DNA of 64,000 nucleotides, taken from Flavobacteriales bacterium. Lineage in GTDB: Bacteria > Bacteroidota > Bacteroidia > Flavobacteriales > Flavobacteriaceae. The notes below the pieces were generated by a model, which was not told the origin of the DNA, made no database searches, and saw nothing but the letters and a program-made list of their open reading frames with translations. Position numbers and translations under genes: made by a program. Location of the stretch: assembly GCA_017303755.1 (NCBI GenBank), contig JAFLBS010000006.1, forward strand, positions 1-64,000. The letters are read 5' to 3'. Positions 46,422-54,326 of this stretch are shown here, one piece after another. Within the stretch, counting starts at the first letter, position 1; each line of letters opens with the position of its first letter.

Positions 46422-47585
46422 TTAAGAGACAAAGAATCGACGAGTTGAATTGGAAATGTTTCTAAAATACTGAATTGGTATTTTCTGATTAACAATTAGT
46501 TGTATAACTTCATGTAAAGTAACTTCTTGAGGGAAATTAACAATATAAGTTCCACCATTAAATTGCAGAGAAATCATGTTTAATTGACTAAAAGCTTCTC
46601 CCAATTGACTCTGTGACCATTCACTTTCAAACTCAATAATCAAGTTTTTAGTAGGTTCAATGTCATTCTCACTCGATTTGTTTTCGTGTAAATTTTTCTG
46701 TTTACCGTGTTTCAAGAAAATAACTTGATCCGACGTTTTTTCTACTTCGTACAATTGCTGCGAACTCAATACAATTCCCAATGGTCGGAAAGGCGATTTA
46801 GCTATCGATTTGAAATCTTCTAAAACCGTTTGTTGCGCCAAAATATCTAAATTGGCTAAGGGTTCATCTATTAGAAGAATTTTGGGTTTTCGCAATAACA
46901 TTCGCGCTAATTCAAAACGCATTTTATAACCCGAAGACAAACTTTTCCAACTGTGGTTTCTAAATTTACGCAAGCCCAATCGAGCAATAATTAACTCAAC
47001 TAGTAATTCATTTTCCTCAGGTTTGTAACCGTAACTCGATGCTGTAAATTGCAAATTTTGGTACATCGAACCGTACCAAGTATCAGTGCGTTGAGGTATG
47101 TACACTAATTTTGTACGCAAATCATACGCATCTTCATAATCAAAATGATACTTTATATTGCCGTTCGTTGGATACAATTCGCCACACAAACTGCGCAATA
47201 AAGTTGTTTTTCCATTTCCGTTTTCACCCACCAAACCCAAAATATCACCTTGACGCAATTCCATGTCAATCGGTCCAAGTCCGAAACTCGATGAGCCATA
47301 ATCTTTCTCTAAGCGTGATGTGCTCACCAAGACTTTCTTTTCCGGAATCTCTTTGTGTTGCAATTCGGCTTTTAACTCATTTAAAATGGCTTGGAATTGC
47401 TCTTTTTTGCCTTCGGTGGTGTTTTCGGTCTTGTCCAACCAATCTAAAAATGAATTCGTCTTCTTGTAAAATTCAATATTTTCAGTATCTAAGGTCAAAT
47501 CAATGATTCTCTTTGTGAGTATCAAATAATCGTCAAACTTCAAAAAGTTCTCTAATTCACTAAACTGCTTTTCAAATTCATTCAT
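46422..47585 (-). CDS. ABC transporter ATP-binding protein
   Basis: 387 residues. An N-terminal helical extension (about 1-80) precedes the ATPase: Walker A GENGNGKTTL, Q-loop VYIPQRTD, signature LSSGYKMRFELARML (a variant of LSGGQ), Walker B ILLIDEPLANLD, then a switch region with SSQQLYEVE in place of the usual histidine. A C-terminal domain (about 300-387) follows. The extension and missing H-loop histidine make it atypical. The partner membrane protein is encoded immediately downstream. Confidence 0.88.
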   Translation of the reverse strand: MNEFEKQFSELENFLKFDDYLILTKRIIDLTLDTENIEFYKKTNSFLDWLDKTENTTEGKKEQFQAILNELKAELQHKEIPEKKVLVSTSRLEKDYGSSSFGLGPIDMELRQGDILGLVGENGNGKTTLLRSLCGELYPTNGNIKYHFDYEDAYDLRTKLVYIPQRTDTWYGSMYQNLQFTASSYGYKPEENELLVELIIARLGLRKFRNHSWKSLSSGYKMRFELARMLLRKPKILLIDEPLANLDILAQQTVLEDFKSIAKSPFRPLGIVLSSQQLYEVEKTSDQVIFLKHGKQKNLHENKSSENDIEPTKNLIIEFESEWSQSQLGEAFSQLNMISLQFNGGTYIVNFPQEVTLHEVIQLIVNQKIPIQYFRNISNSTRRFFVS

Positions 47586-47594
47586 AAATTGGTT

Positions 47595-48158
47595 TTATTG
47601 GTTATGGTTTTTCTTCAAAAGGGAATAAATTACGGTATCTAAAAATTCGCCATTATAAAATTCATTTTCAACTAGGTGTGCTTCTTTAACAAATCCATTT
47701 TTTTCTAAAACGCGTCCTGATGCTAAATTTCTTGGGTCAATCACAGCTTCTAACGAATGCATTTTCATTTCGTTAAAGCCATAATCAATCAACAAACCAA
47801 TCACTTCGGTCGCAATGCCTTTGCCGTGACACTCGGGCAAAAACATATATCCTATTTCAGAACGAAAATTATGCCATTGTATTCTATAATGACCTACAAT
47901 TCCTAATAATTTGTTATTTCCTTTCAAAGTAACCGCCCAATTAATGCCTTCGTTGGTTTCAATTTTATCATTAATCATCTTGATGTGTGCCAAAGCTTCG
48001 TCGAAATTAGTAACTAACGGACGCGGAATGTACTGCATTGTTTCAGGATTACTCCGCAATTCAAATACTTCTTGAACATCGTCGTTGGTAATTTGACGCA
48101 ATAATAAGCGTTCGGATTCTAAATTTTTAAAAGGTAAAAAAGAAAAGGTTGATTCCAT
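47595..48158 (-). CDS. GNAT-family N-acetyltransferase
   Basis: 187 residues of the RimJ/RimL-like acetyltransferase group: ESERLLLRQITNDDVQEVFELRSNPETMQYI, INWAVTLKGNNKLLGIVGHYRI, the acetyl-CoA-binding EIGYMFLPECHGKGIATEVIGLLIDYGF and LASGRVLEKNGFVKE. It would acetylate an amine on a protein or small molecule. The substrate cannot be named. It lies 9 nt upstream of the ABC ATPase gene on the same strand and diverges from nnrD. Confidence 0.9.
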   Translation of the reverse strand: MESTFSFLPFKNLESERLLLRQITNDDVQEVFELRSNPETMQYIPRPLVTNFDEALAHIKMINDKIETNEGINWAVTLKGNNKLLGIVGHYRIQWHNFRSEIGYMFLPECHGKGIATEVIGLLIDYGFNEMKMHSLEAVIDPRNLASGRVLEKNGFVKEAHLVENEFYNGEFLDTVIYSLLKKNHNQ

Positions 48159-48215
48159 AAGAAAGTGTTTAAAACCGACTAAAATAACGATATTTTTTTG
48201 TAACTTTAAAAGAAA

Positions 48216-49061
48216 ATGATTTCACACGAAACAATTTCAAAAACGGCAATCCAAAAAATACTCAAACTCATTCCTGCAGATTCGCACAAAGGGCAACAAG
48301 GTCATGCTTTGCTCATTGGTGGAAGCTACGGAAAAATAGGTTCGGTTTGTCTCTCGTCAAAAGCAGCTCTTAAGTCGGGTTGTGGCTTGGTTACGGCTTT
48401 TTTACCTAAATGTGGGTACGAAATCATTCAAACGTACATTCCAGAAGTCATGGCAATTACCGATGAAAATAACGAAATAATCACCAACATCAATTACAAT
48501 TTTCAGCCCAATGCCATCGGAATCGGAATCGGAATCGGTCAAGACGAAATTACTCAACACGCTTTTTACAATTTTCTAAAAAACAATACAGATCAATTAG
48601 TTGTCGATGCCGATGCGTTGAATATTCTCTCAAAAGACACCACTTGGCTGTCATTATTACCTTTCAAAACCATACTAACGCCGCACAAAAAAGAACTCGA
48701 GCGACTCATTGGCGCTTGGCAAAATGAAGAAGAAAAACTCCAAAAAGTAATCAAATTATCAGAAGAGCATAATTTAATTATTGTAGTTAAAGGCGCGCCA
48801 ACATTGATAGTAGATGGAGAAAACATTTATAAAAACACAACGGGAAACCAAGCTTTAGCAACTGCTGGTTCGGGCGATGTGTTAACTGGAATCATCACAA
48901 GCCTGATTGCACAAAATTACCAACCCATCGAAGCGGCAATTCTAGGTGTTTATCTTCATGGTTTAACAGCGGATTTGGCCTTGCCCGATAAAGGTTTTCA
49001 CTCGTTCATCGCTTCCGATTGCATCGACTATTTGGCCAAAGCATTTCTGAGTTTGTTGTAG
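48216..49061 (+). CDS. nnrD: ADP-dependent NAD(P)H-hydrate dehydratase
   Basis: 281 residues, only the dehydratase half of the usual NnrE-NnrD fusion. It shows [67 protein letters not shown] and the nucleotide-binding [17 protein letters not shown]. It dehydrates the damaged hydrate form of NADH/NADPH using ADP. The normally IGIGPGLG-like stretch reads IGIGIGIG, encoded by a tandem hexamer (48516-48539). A TAACTTTA promoter-like box lies at 48201-48208. Confidence 0.92.
   Translation: MISHETISKTAIQKILKLIPADSHKGQQGHALLIGGSYGKIGSVCLSSKAALKSGCGLVTAFLPKCGYEIIQTYIPEVMAITDENNEIITNINYNFQPNAIGIGIGIGQDEITQHAFYNFLKNNTDQLVVDADALNILSKDTTWLSLLPFKTILTPHKKELERLIGAWQNEEEKLQKVIKLSEEHNLIIVVKGAPTLIVDGENIYKNTTGNQALATAGSGDVLTGIITSLIAQNYQPIEAAILGVYLHGLTADLALPDKGFHSFIASDCIDYLAKAFLSLL
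48516..48539. repeat. Tandem hexamer ATCGGA within nnrD
   Basis: Three exact copies and a fourth ending in T encode repeated Ile-Gly pairs in frame. Copy-number changes would lengthen or shorten the protein without frameshift. Confidence 0.85.
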
Positions 49062-49204
49062 AAGCTATTTCCAGTCATTCATTACAAGTCCTCACTCAAA
49101 GTGCTGTTTTTCCATGCCTTAAAAAGAGCTTCCTTTGGTCGCTTTTTTAAGTCAGTAAAAACTACCACTTTTCATTGCGGGCTTTTCATTGCTGTCTGGG
49201 CTAG
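49061..49204. repeat. Dispersed hairpin repeat, copy D
   Basis: It starts at the last base of nnrD with GAAGCTATTTCCAGTCATTC and ends near CTGTCTGGGCTAG. The inner CCTTAAAAAGAGCTTCC and TTTGGTCGCTTTTTTAAG match copy C almost exactly. Confidence 0.6.
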
Positions 49205-49232
49205 GCGTAAAGTTGTCCAAAGTAATTTTAGT

Positions 49233-50063
49233 TTACTTCTTCTGTTGTTCAGCGAGTATTTTTTTCAAAAAGGGTTGTGTTTGCAGTTCCAATTCCTCAA
49301 CCGAAATCGTCAAAACTTTCGGATCACCAATCAATTGTAACCAAGGTTTTGGGGCATCAAAATTATAAGTGCCATAAACAATCACTGGAGTTCCTTTGTA
49401 CATCACTTTTTGATCGCTTTCCAAAATCCATTCGTCGGCCCAATTATAAAGAAATTGAGCGTCTTTTTCACACAAGCGCAAACACGAGTGCGACGCAGGA
49501 TAGCCAGGCAAATCGTATTGATGGAAACCAACTCCCAATTTGTTTTCAATGTTGAAATTCCACTTCAATTCCCATTCGTCGTTAAACGTACTGTTGGTGG
49601 TTTCGGCTTTCCAATTGGTGAAAAATAATCCAATCGGAGTAAGGTCTTTTTTTCTTCCCATATTCGTTGGTCCGGTTCGAACTAAAACGCCTTTTTCGTA
49701 AGCCGCAAAAGTTTGCGTCGGATACGAAAAGTAAATTATTTTATCTACGTCATTCAAAAACGGAGCTTCGTGTGGAAATGGTAAATAAAACACCAAATCA
49801 CCCGATAAATCAGTGGGAACAACTATTGAATCTAATAATTTGATGTGTAATTCATCGGTTCTGTTTACTGCTAAAACAATATCTTGCTGTAAACTATCCA
49901 GTTTATTGACTTTCATCCAATCTTTGGTGTTTTGCAAATTGTAGACGATTGCTTTGGGCGATTTTCGTACCACTTTTTTAACTGGATTTGTCTTCTCATC
50001 TGTTTTGCACGAAAACAAAGCAAGACAGATTAGTACAACGATATATAAAACAGAATTTTTCAT
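49233..50063 (-). CDS. L,D-transpeptidase family lipoprotein
   Basis: 276 residues. The signal ends in a lipobox (LALFSC, Cys19). A YkuD-type catalytic domain (about 95-240) has VFYLPFPHEAPFLNDV, LTPIGLFFTNW, the His of GVGFHQYDL and the nucleophile Cys in ASHSCLRLCEKDA, a variant of the usual SHGCIR. Such enzymes form 3-3 crosslinks in peptidoglycan or attach lipoproteins to it. The substitution of Gly by Ser next to the Cys is notable but the Cys, Arg and His are kept. Confidence 0.88.
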   Translation of the reverse strand: MKNSVLYIVVLICLALFSCKTDEKTNPVKKVVRKSPKAIVYNLQNTKDWMKVNKLDSLQQDIVLAVNRTDELHIKLLDSIVVPTDLSGDLVFYLPFPHEAPFLNDVDKIIYFSYPTQTFAAYEKGVLVRTGPTNMGRKKDLTPIGLFFTNWKAETTNSTFNDEWELKWNFNIENKLGVGFHQYDLPGYPASHSCLRLCEKDAQFLYNWADEWILESDQKVMYKGTPVIVYGTYNFDAPKPWLQLIGDPKVLTISVEELELQTQPFLKKILAEQQKK

Positions 50064-50201
50064 ACTTATATTTTTGACAAAATTCCGTTATATACAGCAA
50101 AATGCTGTTACATAATTGTAGTGAAATGTTATAAGATGGTGAAGGGTTTATTCATTTCAAATTTAATTAAAACTATATGTTTTGATTCAGCTTCTAAAAT
50201 A

Positions 50202-50258
50202 GTTTGCCACAGATTCACAGATTTAAACGATTTAAAATCTGTGAATCTGCGGCAAAAC
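50202..50258. repeat. Near-perfect intergenic hairpin (TTTGCCACAGATTCACAGAT)
   Basis: Arms 50202-50224 and about 50236-50258 differ by one base and one extra A. It lies in the 215-nt gap between the L,D-transpeptidase start and the aldose-epimerase-like stop. No T-run follows, so it is more like an intergenic repeat than a terminator. Nearby, ACAGCAAAATGCTGT (50094-50108) is a small palindrome. Confidence 0.7.
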
Positions 50259-50278
50259 TTTATGGGTTAATTAATAGT

Positions 50279-51136
50279 TTAGTTAAAAAGTTCAATCGAA
50301 AACTGCGCTTTAAATTCAGATTCAGAATTTAAAACTCGTATGCCTTCTTTTTGGAATAAATCGCCAGTGCTATTCCAATTATCAGCAAAACCAATCCATG
50401 GTTCAATGCAAATAAAAGGCGCATTCTGAACCGTCCAAATTCCTAAACTTTGAAAATCATCGTAAGCAACCGAAAGTAGTGGTGTGTTGTTTTCTAAAAT
50501 CGTGACTTTCTTGGATTGAATGGTTTTGAATACCAAAGCATCTTTTTCAAAAAGTTGATAATTCAGTGGTAATTTGGTTTCGTTTAATTCGATAGTACGT
50601 GTCGCTTCAGAAAACAAATTCGAATCCAATTCGTGAGTAAGCAAATGTTCTTCTTTTTCAAAATCCAAACAATAATTAGTGAATCCATTTGGTAATGCAA
50701 ATGCTGGATGCGCACCAATTGAAAACGGCATTTCTTTATTTGAATTATTGTTGATGTAATATGTTATAACTAATTTATTTTCAATTAATTCGTAATCTAT
50801 TTTTAAAGAAAAAAGAAACGGAAATTTTTGCAGTGTTGCTGTATTGGCTTTCAATTCAAAAGTAATTGATTGAGCATCATTATTTAAAACCTCAAATTCA
50901 AAATCGCGTGCAAATCCGTGGCGACTCATCGAATATTTTTTGCCTTCATATTTATACGAATCGTTTTTCAAAGCACCTACAATCGGAAACAAAACAGGCG
51001 AATGTTTGCCCCAAAATTCAGGATTTCCTTCCCAAATGTATTCTCGGTCAGTAGATTTGTTGACGAGTGAATTCAGTTCAGCGCCTTTAGAATTAATGGT
51101 TGCGGAGTATTTTTCGTTTGAAATGATGGTATTCAT
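50279..51136 (-). CDS. Aldose 1-epimerase family protein
   Basis: 285 residues from the ATG at 51136, giving MNTIISNEKYSATI. A longer reading to 51166 overlaps the end of the next gene. The galactose mutarotase-like beta-sandwich shows SKGAELNSLVNK, YIWEGNPEFWGKHSPVLFPIVGAL, SRHGFARDFEFEV, FSIGAHPAF (catalytic His) and FICIEPW with the conserved Glu. It belongs to the LacX-like branch. Substrate uncertain. The start lies 4 nt after the DUF5995 stop, so they are co-transcribed. Confidence 0.88.
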   Translation of the reverse strand: MNTIISNEKYSATINSKGAELNSLVNKSTDREYIWEGNPEFWGKHSPVLFPIVGALKNDSYKYEGKKYSMSRHGFARDFEFEVLNNDAQSITFELKANTATLQKFPFLFSLKIDYELIENKLVITYYINNNSNKEMPFSIGAHPAFALPNGFTNYCLDFEKEEHLLTHELDSNLFSEATRTIELNETKLPLNYQLFEKDALVFKTIQSKKVTILENNTPLLSVAYDDFQSLGIWTVQNAPFICIEPWIGFADNWNSTGDLFQKEGIRVLNSESEFKAQFSIELFN

Positions 51137-51140
51137 AAAG

Positions 51141-51899
51141 TTAAATGACATTTTGTAAAACTGCAATCTTTTTATCTACGCTTCCTCTTTCAAACAAACG
51201 AATGATTTTAAAAATGGTACTAGGCACAAACCCAGGATCGGTAATGAGTTTAGTGATTTCGGCAATTCGTTGATCTCTTGCTTGTACTGTTTTTTCAAAA
51301 TCGCTAGTATTCATTGGTGCTAATTCTAATGCAAATTCCCAAGCACCATCACGCGCCGTTTGCATGCTGAAATCAACTAAAAAAGTATCAACATCTTTGG
51401 TTTTACTCAAAATCCATTTGAGTGTTGGCCATACATCCGATAAGGCTTTTTCGACGTTGCTAACCAAACTTGCTAGTATTTGATTGATTTTATTAAAATC
51501 GTTCTTTAAACCGTGAATTTCATTACCCGGACAAACTTCTGCTGCCGCAATTCCCAAATCCAAATTGATGTGAGCATTCATTCCTAATAATAAATGCTGA
51601 AGTACAATCAGCCAAAAATTATCACCTTCTTTAAAAGCCACTTCCCAACAAGCTGAAGGTTTGTGATTCTCTTTGTATTCGTAATATGCTTTAATGTAGC
51701 GATTGGCAAAAACTACGTCCAATTGTTCCATTCTCGGTCCGTTTTCAAAAACGCCATTGTGAATTCCTTCTTTGACTTTTTCGGTTACTTTGCAATACAA
51801 TACGGCAAAATAACCTAATGGAGAAGCTTCTTTTTTGGTGTCAGCAATAATTTGGTTTAGAATATGAATTACTTCGTCTATAGTTGCGGCTTGAATCAT
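51141..51899 (-). CDS. DUF5995 family protein
   Basis: 252 residues, cytoplasmic and largely helical. ASPLGYFAVLYCKVTEKVKEGI, NGPRMEQLDVVFANRYIKAYYEY, LIVLQHLLLGMNAHINLDLGIAAAEV match DUF5995, whose conserved HLLLGMNAHINLDL stretch suggests a metal or ligand site. Function unknown. It lies 37 nt after the thrC stop on the same strand and could be expressed from the thr operon. Confidence 0.82.
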   Translation of the reverse strand: MIQAATIDEVIHILNQIIADTKKEASPLGYFAVLYCKVTEKVKEGIHNGVFENGPRMEQLDVVFANRYIKAYYEYKENHKPSACWEVAFKEGDNFWLIVLQHLLLGMNAHINLDLGIAAAEVCPGNEIHGLKNDFNKINQILASLVSNVEKALSDVWPTLKWILSKTKDVDTFLVDFSMQTARDGAWEFALELAPMNTSDFEKTVQARDQRIAEITKLITDPGFVPSTIFKIIRLFERGSVDKKIAVLQNVI

Positions 51900-51936
51900 G
51901 GTTTCAAATTTTAATCGTGGACTAAATATAGTAATT

Positions 51937-53223
51937 TTAACTTAAAAAGGCTTTCAAATCATCATAAGTACTAATTTTCAAACTTACTTTTTCTTTATTC
52001 AAAACACTTTCAATTTGAGTCGGAATCGGTAATTGAATATTCAAAACAGGTTCAACTACATCTAAAAATTTTACCGGATGCGCCGTTTCCAAAAATACGC
52101 CAATTGAATTGTGGTGATTCTGTAATTCGTGTTTCAACCCTAAATAACCAACTGCGCCGTGTGGTTCGGCAATATACCCCGAATTGATATAAATGTTTTT
52201 CATCGCAAATCGGGTTTCATCATCAGTATAAGTAAATGAAGAAAAATCTTTTTTAAACTCATTCAAATCGTTGTTGTACATTTCTTGTATGCGTACAAAA
52301 TTACTCGGATTTCCAACGTCCATTGCATTTGAGATGGTTGGAACTGAAGGTTTTGCATGATAAATCCCATCTACTAAAAACTGCGGAACCGTATCGTTTG
52401 CATTGGTAGAAGCCACAAAATGCTCAATAGGTAATCCCATTCTCTTAGCTAAAATTCCAGCGCAAATATTTCCGAAATTCCCACTCGGACACGAAACCAC
52501 CAACGATTTGTTGTGGTTTTTCAATTGTTTGTACGCAAAGAAAAAATAAAACATCTGTGGCAACCAACGCGCAATATTGATGGAATTGGCAGAAGTTAGG
52601 TTTTTATGAGCTAAGGTTTCATCTAAAAAAGCTCGTTTGACCATGTCTTGACAATCGTCAAAAACACCATTTACTTCCAACGCTTTGATGTTTTGGCCTA
52701 AAGTAGTCAATTGTCGTTCTTGAATATCACTCACTTTTCCCGATGGATATAAAATCACCACGTCAACACCTTTTACGCCCAAAAAGCCACTTGCCACTGC
52801 GCCACCAGTATCGCCCGAAGTAGCGACTAAAACAGTTACTTTTTTGTCGTCATTGCGGTTGAAATAACCCAAACAACGTGACATGAAGCGAGCGCCAACG
52901 TCTTTAAAAGCCATGGTTGGACCGTGATATAACTCCAATGAATAAACATTCGGTTCCACTTCAACACACGGAAAATCAAAGCACAAAGTTTCTGCAATGA
53001 TTTGTTGTAGTTCGGTTTCCGGAATTTCATCACCAATAAAATGTTGAATCACTTGAAACGCAATTTCTTCATTAGATAACGATTCGATTTCATCAAAAAA
53101 AGATTGTGGCAAAGTTGGAATGTTTTCAGGAAAATACAAGCCTTTGTCAGACGCTAATCCCTGAATTACAGCTTCTTGGAAAGAAACTTTGTGTTGTTTG
53201 TTGTTTAGGCTATAATAGTTCAT
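51937..53223 (-). CDS. thrC: Threonine synthase
   Basis: 428 residues, PLP-dependent. It converts O-phosphohomoserine to threonine. The start MNYYSLNNKQHKVSFQEAV, the PLP-lysine motif in ELYHGPTMAFKDVGARF, ATSGDTGGAVASGF, SSVNIARW-like NSINIARWLPQ, and PSGNFGN are conserved. Third structural gene of thrA-thrB-thrC, with 57 nt before it. Together with dapA in this window it covers the aspartate-family branch. Confidence 0.96.
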   Translation of the reverse strand: MNYYSLNNKQHKVSFQEAVIQGLASDKGLYFPENIPTLPQSFFDEIESLSNEEIAFQVIQHFIGDEIPETELQQIIAETLCFDFPCVEVEPNVYSLELYHGPTMAFKDVGARFMSRCLGYFNRNDDKKVTVLVATSGDTGGAVASGFLGVKGVDVVILYPSGKVSDIQERQLTTLGQNIKALEVNGVFDDCQDMVKRAFLDETLAHKNLTSANSINIARWLPQMFYFFFAYKQLKNHNKSLVVSCPSGNFGNICAGILAKRMGLPIEHFVASTNANDTVPQFLVDGIYHAKPSVPTISNAMDVGNPSNFVRIQEMYNNDLNEFKKDFSSFTYTDDETRFAMKNIYINSGYIAEPHGAVGYLGLKHELQNHHNSIGVFLETAHPVKFLDVVEPVLNIQLPIPTQIESVLNKEKVSLKISTYDDLKAFLS

Positions 53224-53280
53224 TTTCTTATGTAACTCGGGTGAAACGGATGCTTTGAAAACGCTGATTTCCGCTGGTTT

Positions 53281-54207
53281 TTAATTTTTAATTTTGGTTA
53301 CTCCATTTGGATTGATTTTAGATACGTGCAAATCAAAGTCAATTCCTGTGGCTGCATAGCTGTCTTTCATCGCTTGAGCGACTTTATCGGCTGATTCTTT
53401 TCCTTTACACAAAGCAAAAATCGATGGTCCAGCTCCTGAAATTCCGGCACCTAAAGCACCATTTTGTAAAGCAGTATTTTTAGTGGCATCAAAATTCGGA
53501 ATCATTTTTTTGCGCAAGGGTTCAATAATTACGTCTTGCAGCGAACGTCCAATTAAATTATAATCGCTAGTAAACAATCCTGCAATTAATCCGCCTAAAT
53601 TTCCAGTTTGTGTAATGGCATTTTTTAGTGAAACGGTGGGTTCTAAAACGGCTCTTGAATCGGAAGTTTTGAGTTCGATGTGCGGATGCAAAACTACGGC
53701 ATACAATTCACTCGGACTATCAATTCGAATTACATCCAACGGATTATAACCACGAACCAAAGTAAATCCGCCGAGTAGGCAAGGAGCAACGTTGTCGGCG
53801 TGTTCACAACCGCTGGCAATCGCTTCCCCTTTCATCGCAAAATCTACCAATTGATGCGGTGTAAATGGTCTTCCTAATAATTCGTTGACTCCAAAAACAG
53901 CTCCAACAGCGCTCGCAGACGAACTTCCGATTCCACTTCCAGTTTTTATTTTTTTGTAAATTTCGATTTCGAAACCAAAGTCACAATTTACAGCATTCAA
54001 TACCGCCAAAGCAGCAACACCAGCCACGTTTTTCTCGGTTTCAAAAGGCAAATCGGCACCTTCAATTTTGGTGATTCGAATGCCTTTTTCAGGTGTTTTG
54101 CGAATGATCATTTCGTCACCAATGGTTTCTAAGCACAAACCCATAACGTCAAATCCGCAATTGAGATTGGCGATAGTAGCTGGGCAGAATAGTTTTATTT
54201 CGTTCAT
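53281..54207 (-). CDS. thrB: Homoserine kinase
   Basis: 308 residues of the GHMP kinase family. It phosphorylates homoserine with ATP. PATIANLNCGFDVMGLC at the start, the phosphate-binding GSGIGSSSASAVGAVFGVN and the C-terminal GAGISGAGPSIFALC are diagnostic. It lies between thrA and thrC. The 119-nt gap to thrA is filled with CACGAATT-type repeats, unusual inside an operon. Confidence 0.96.
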   Translation of the reverse strand: MNEIKLFCPATIANLNCGFDVMGLCLETIGDEMIIRKTPEKGIRITKIEGADLPFETEKNVAGVAALAVLNAVNCDFGFEIEIYKKIKTGSGIGSSSASAVGAVFGVNELLGRPFTPHQLVDFAMKGEAIASGCEHADNVAPCLLGGFTLVRGYNPLDVIRIDSPSELYAVVLHPHIELKTSDSRAVLEPTVSLKNAITQTGNLGGLIAGLFTSDYNLIGRSLQDVIIEPLRKKMIPNFDATKNTALQNGALGAGISGAGPSIFALCKGKESADKVAQAMKDSYAATGIDFDLHVSKINPNGVTKIKN

Positions 54208-54219
54208 ATTTTAATTTCT

Positions 54220-54323
54220 CCACACGAATTTCACGAATTTACACGAATTCTTTGGTGTATATTTAATTACACGAATTTTATTTGTGAAATTTTAATTCGT
54301 GCTAATTTGTGGAATTAGTGTCT
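54220..54323. repeat. CACGAATT-type word cluster within the thr operon
   Basis: CACACGAATTTCACGAATTT, ACACGAATTC, TTACACGAATTTT, AATTCGTG and related words fill the gap between thrA and thrB, in both orientations, so the transcript could fold here. Confidence 0.6.
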
Positions 54324-54326
54324 TTT

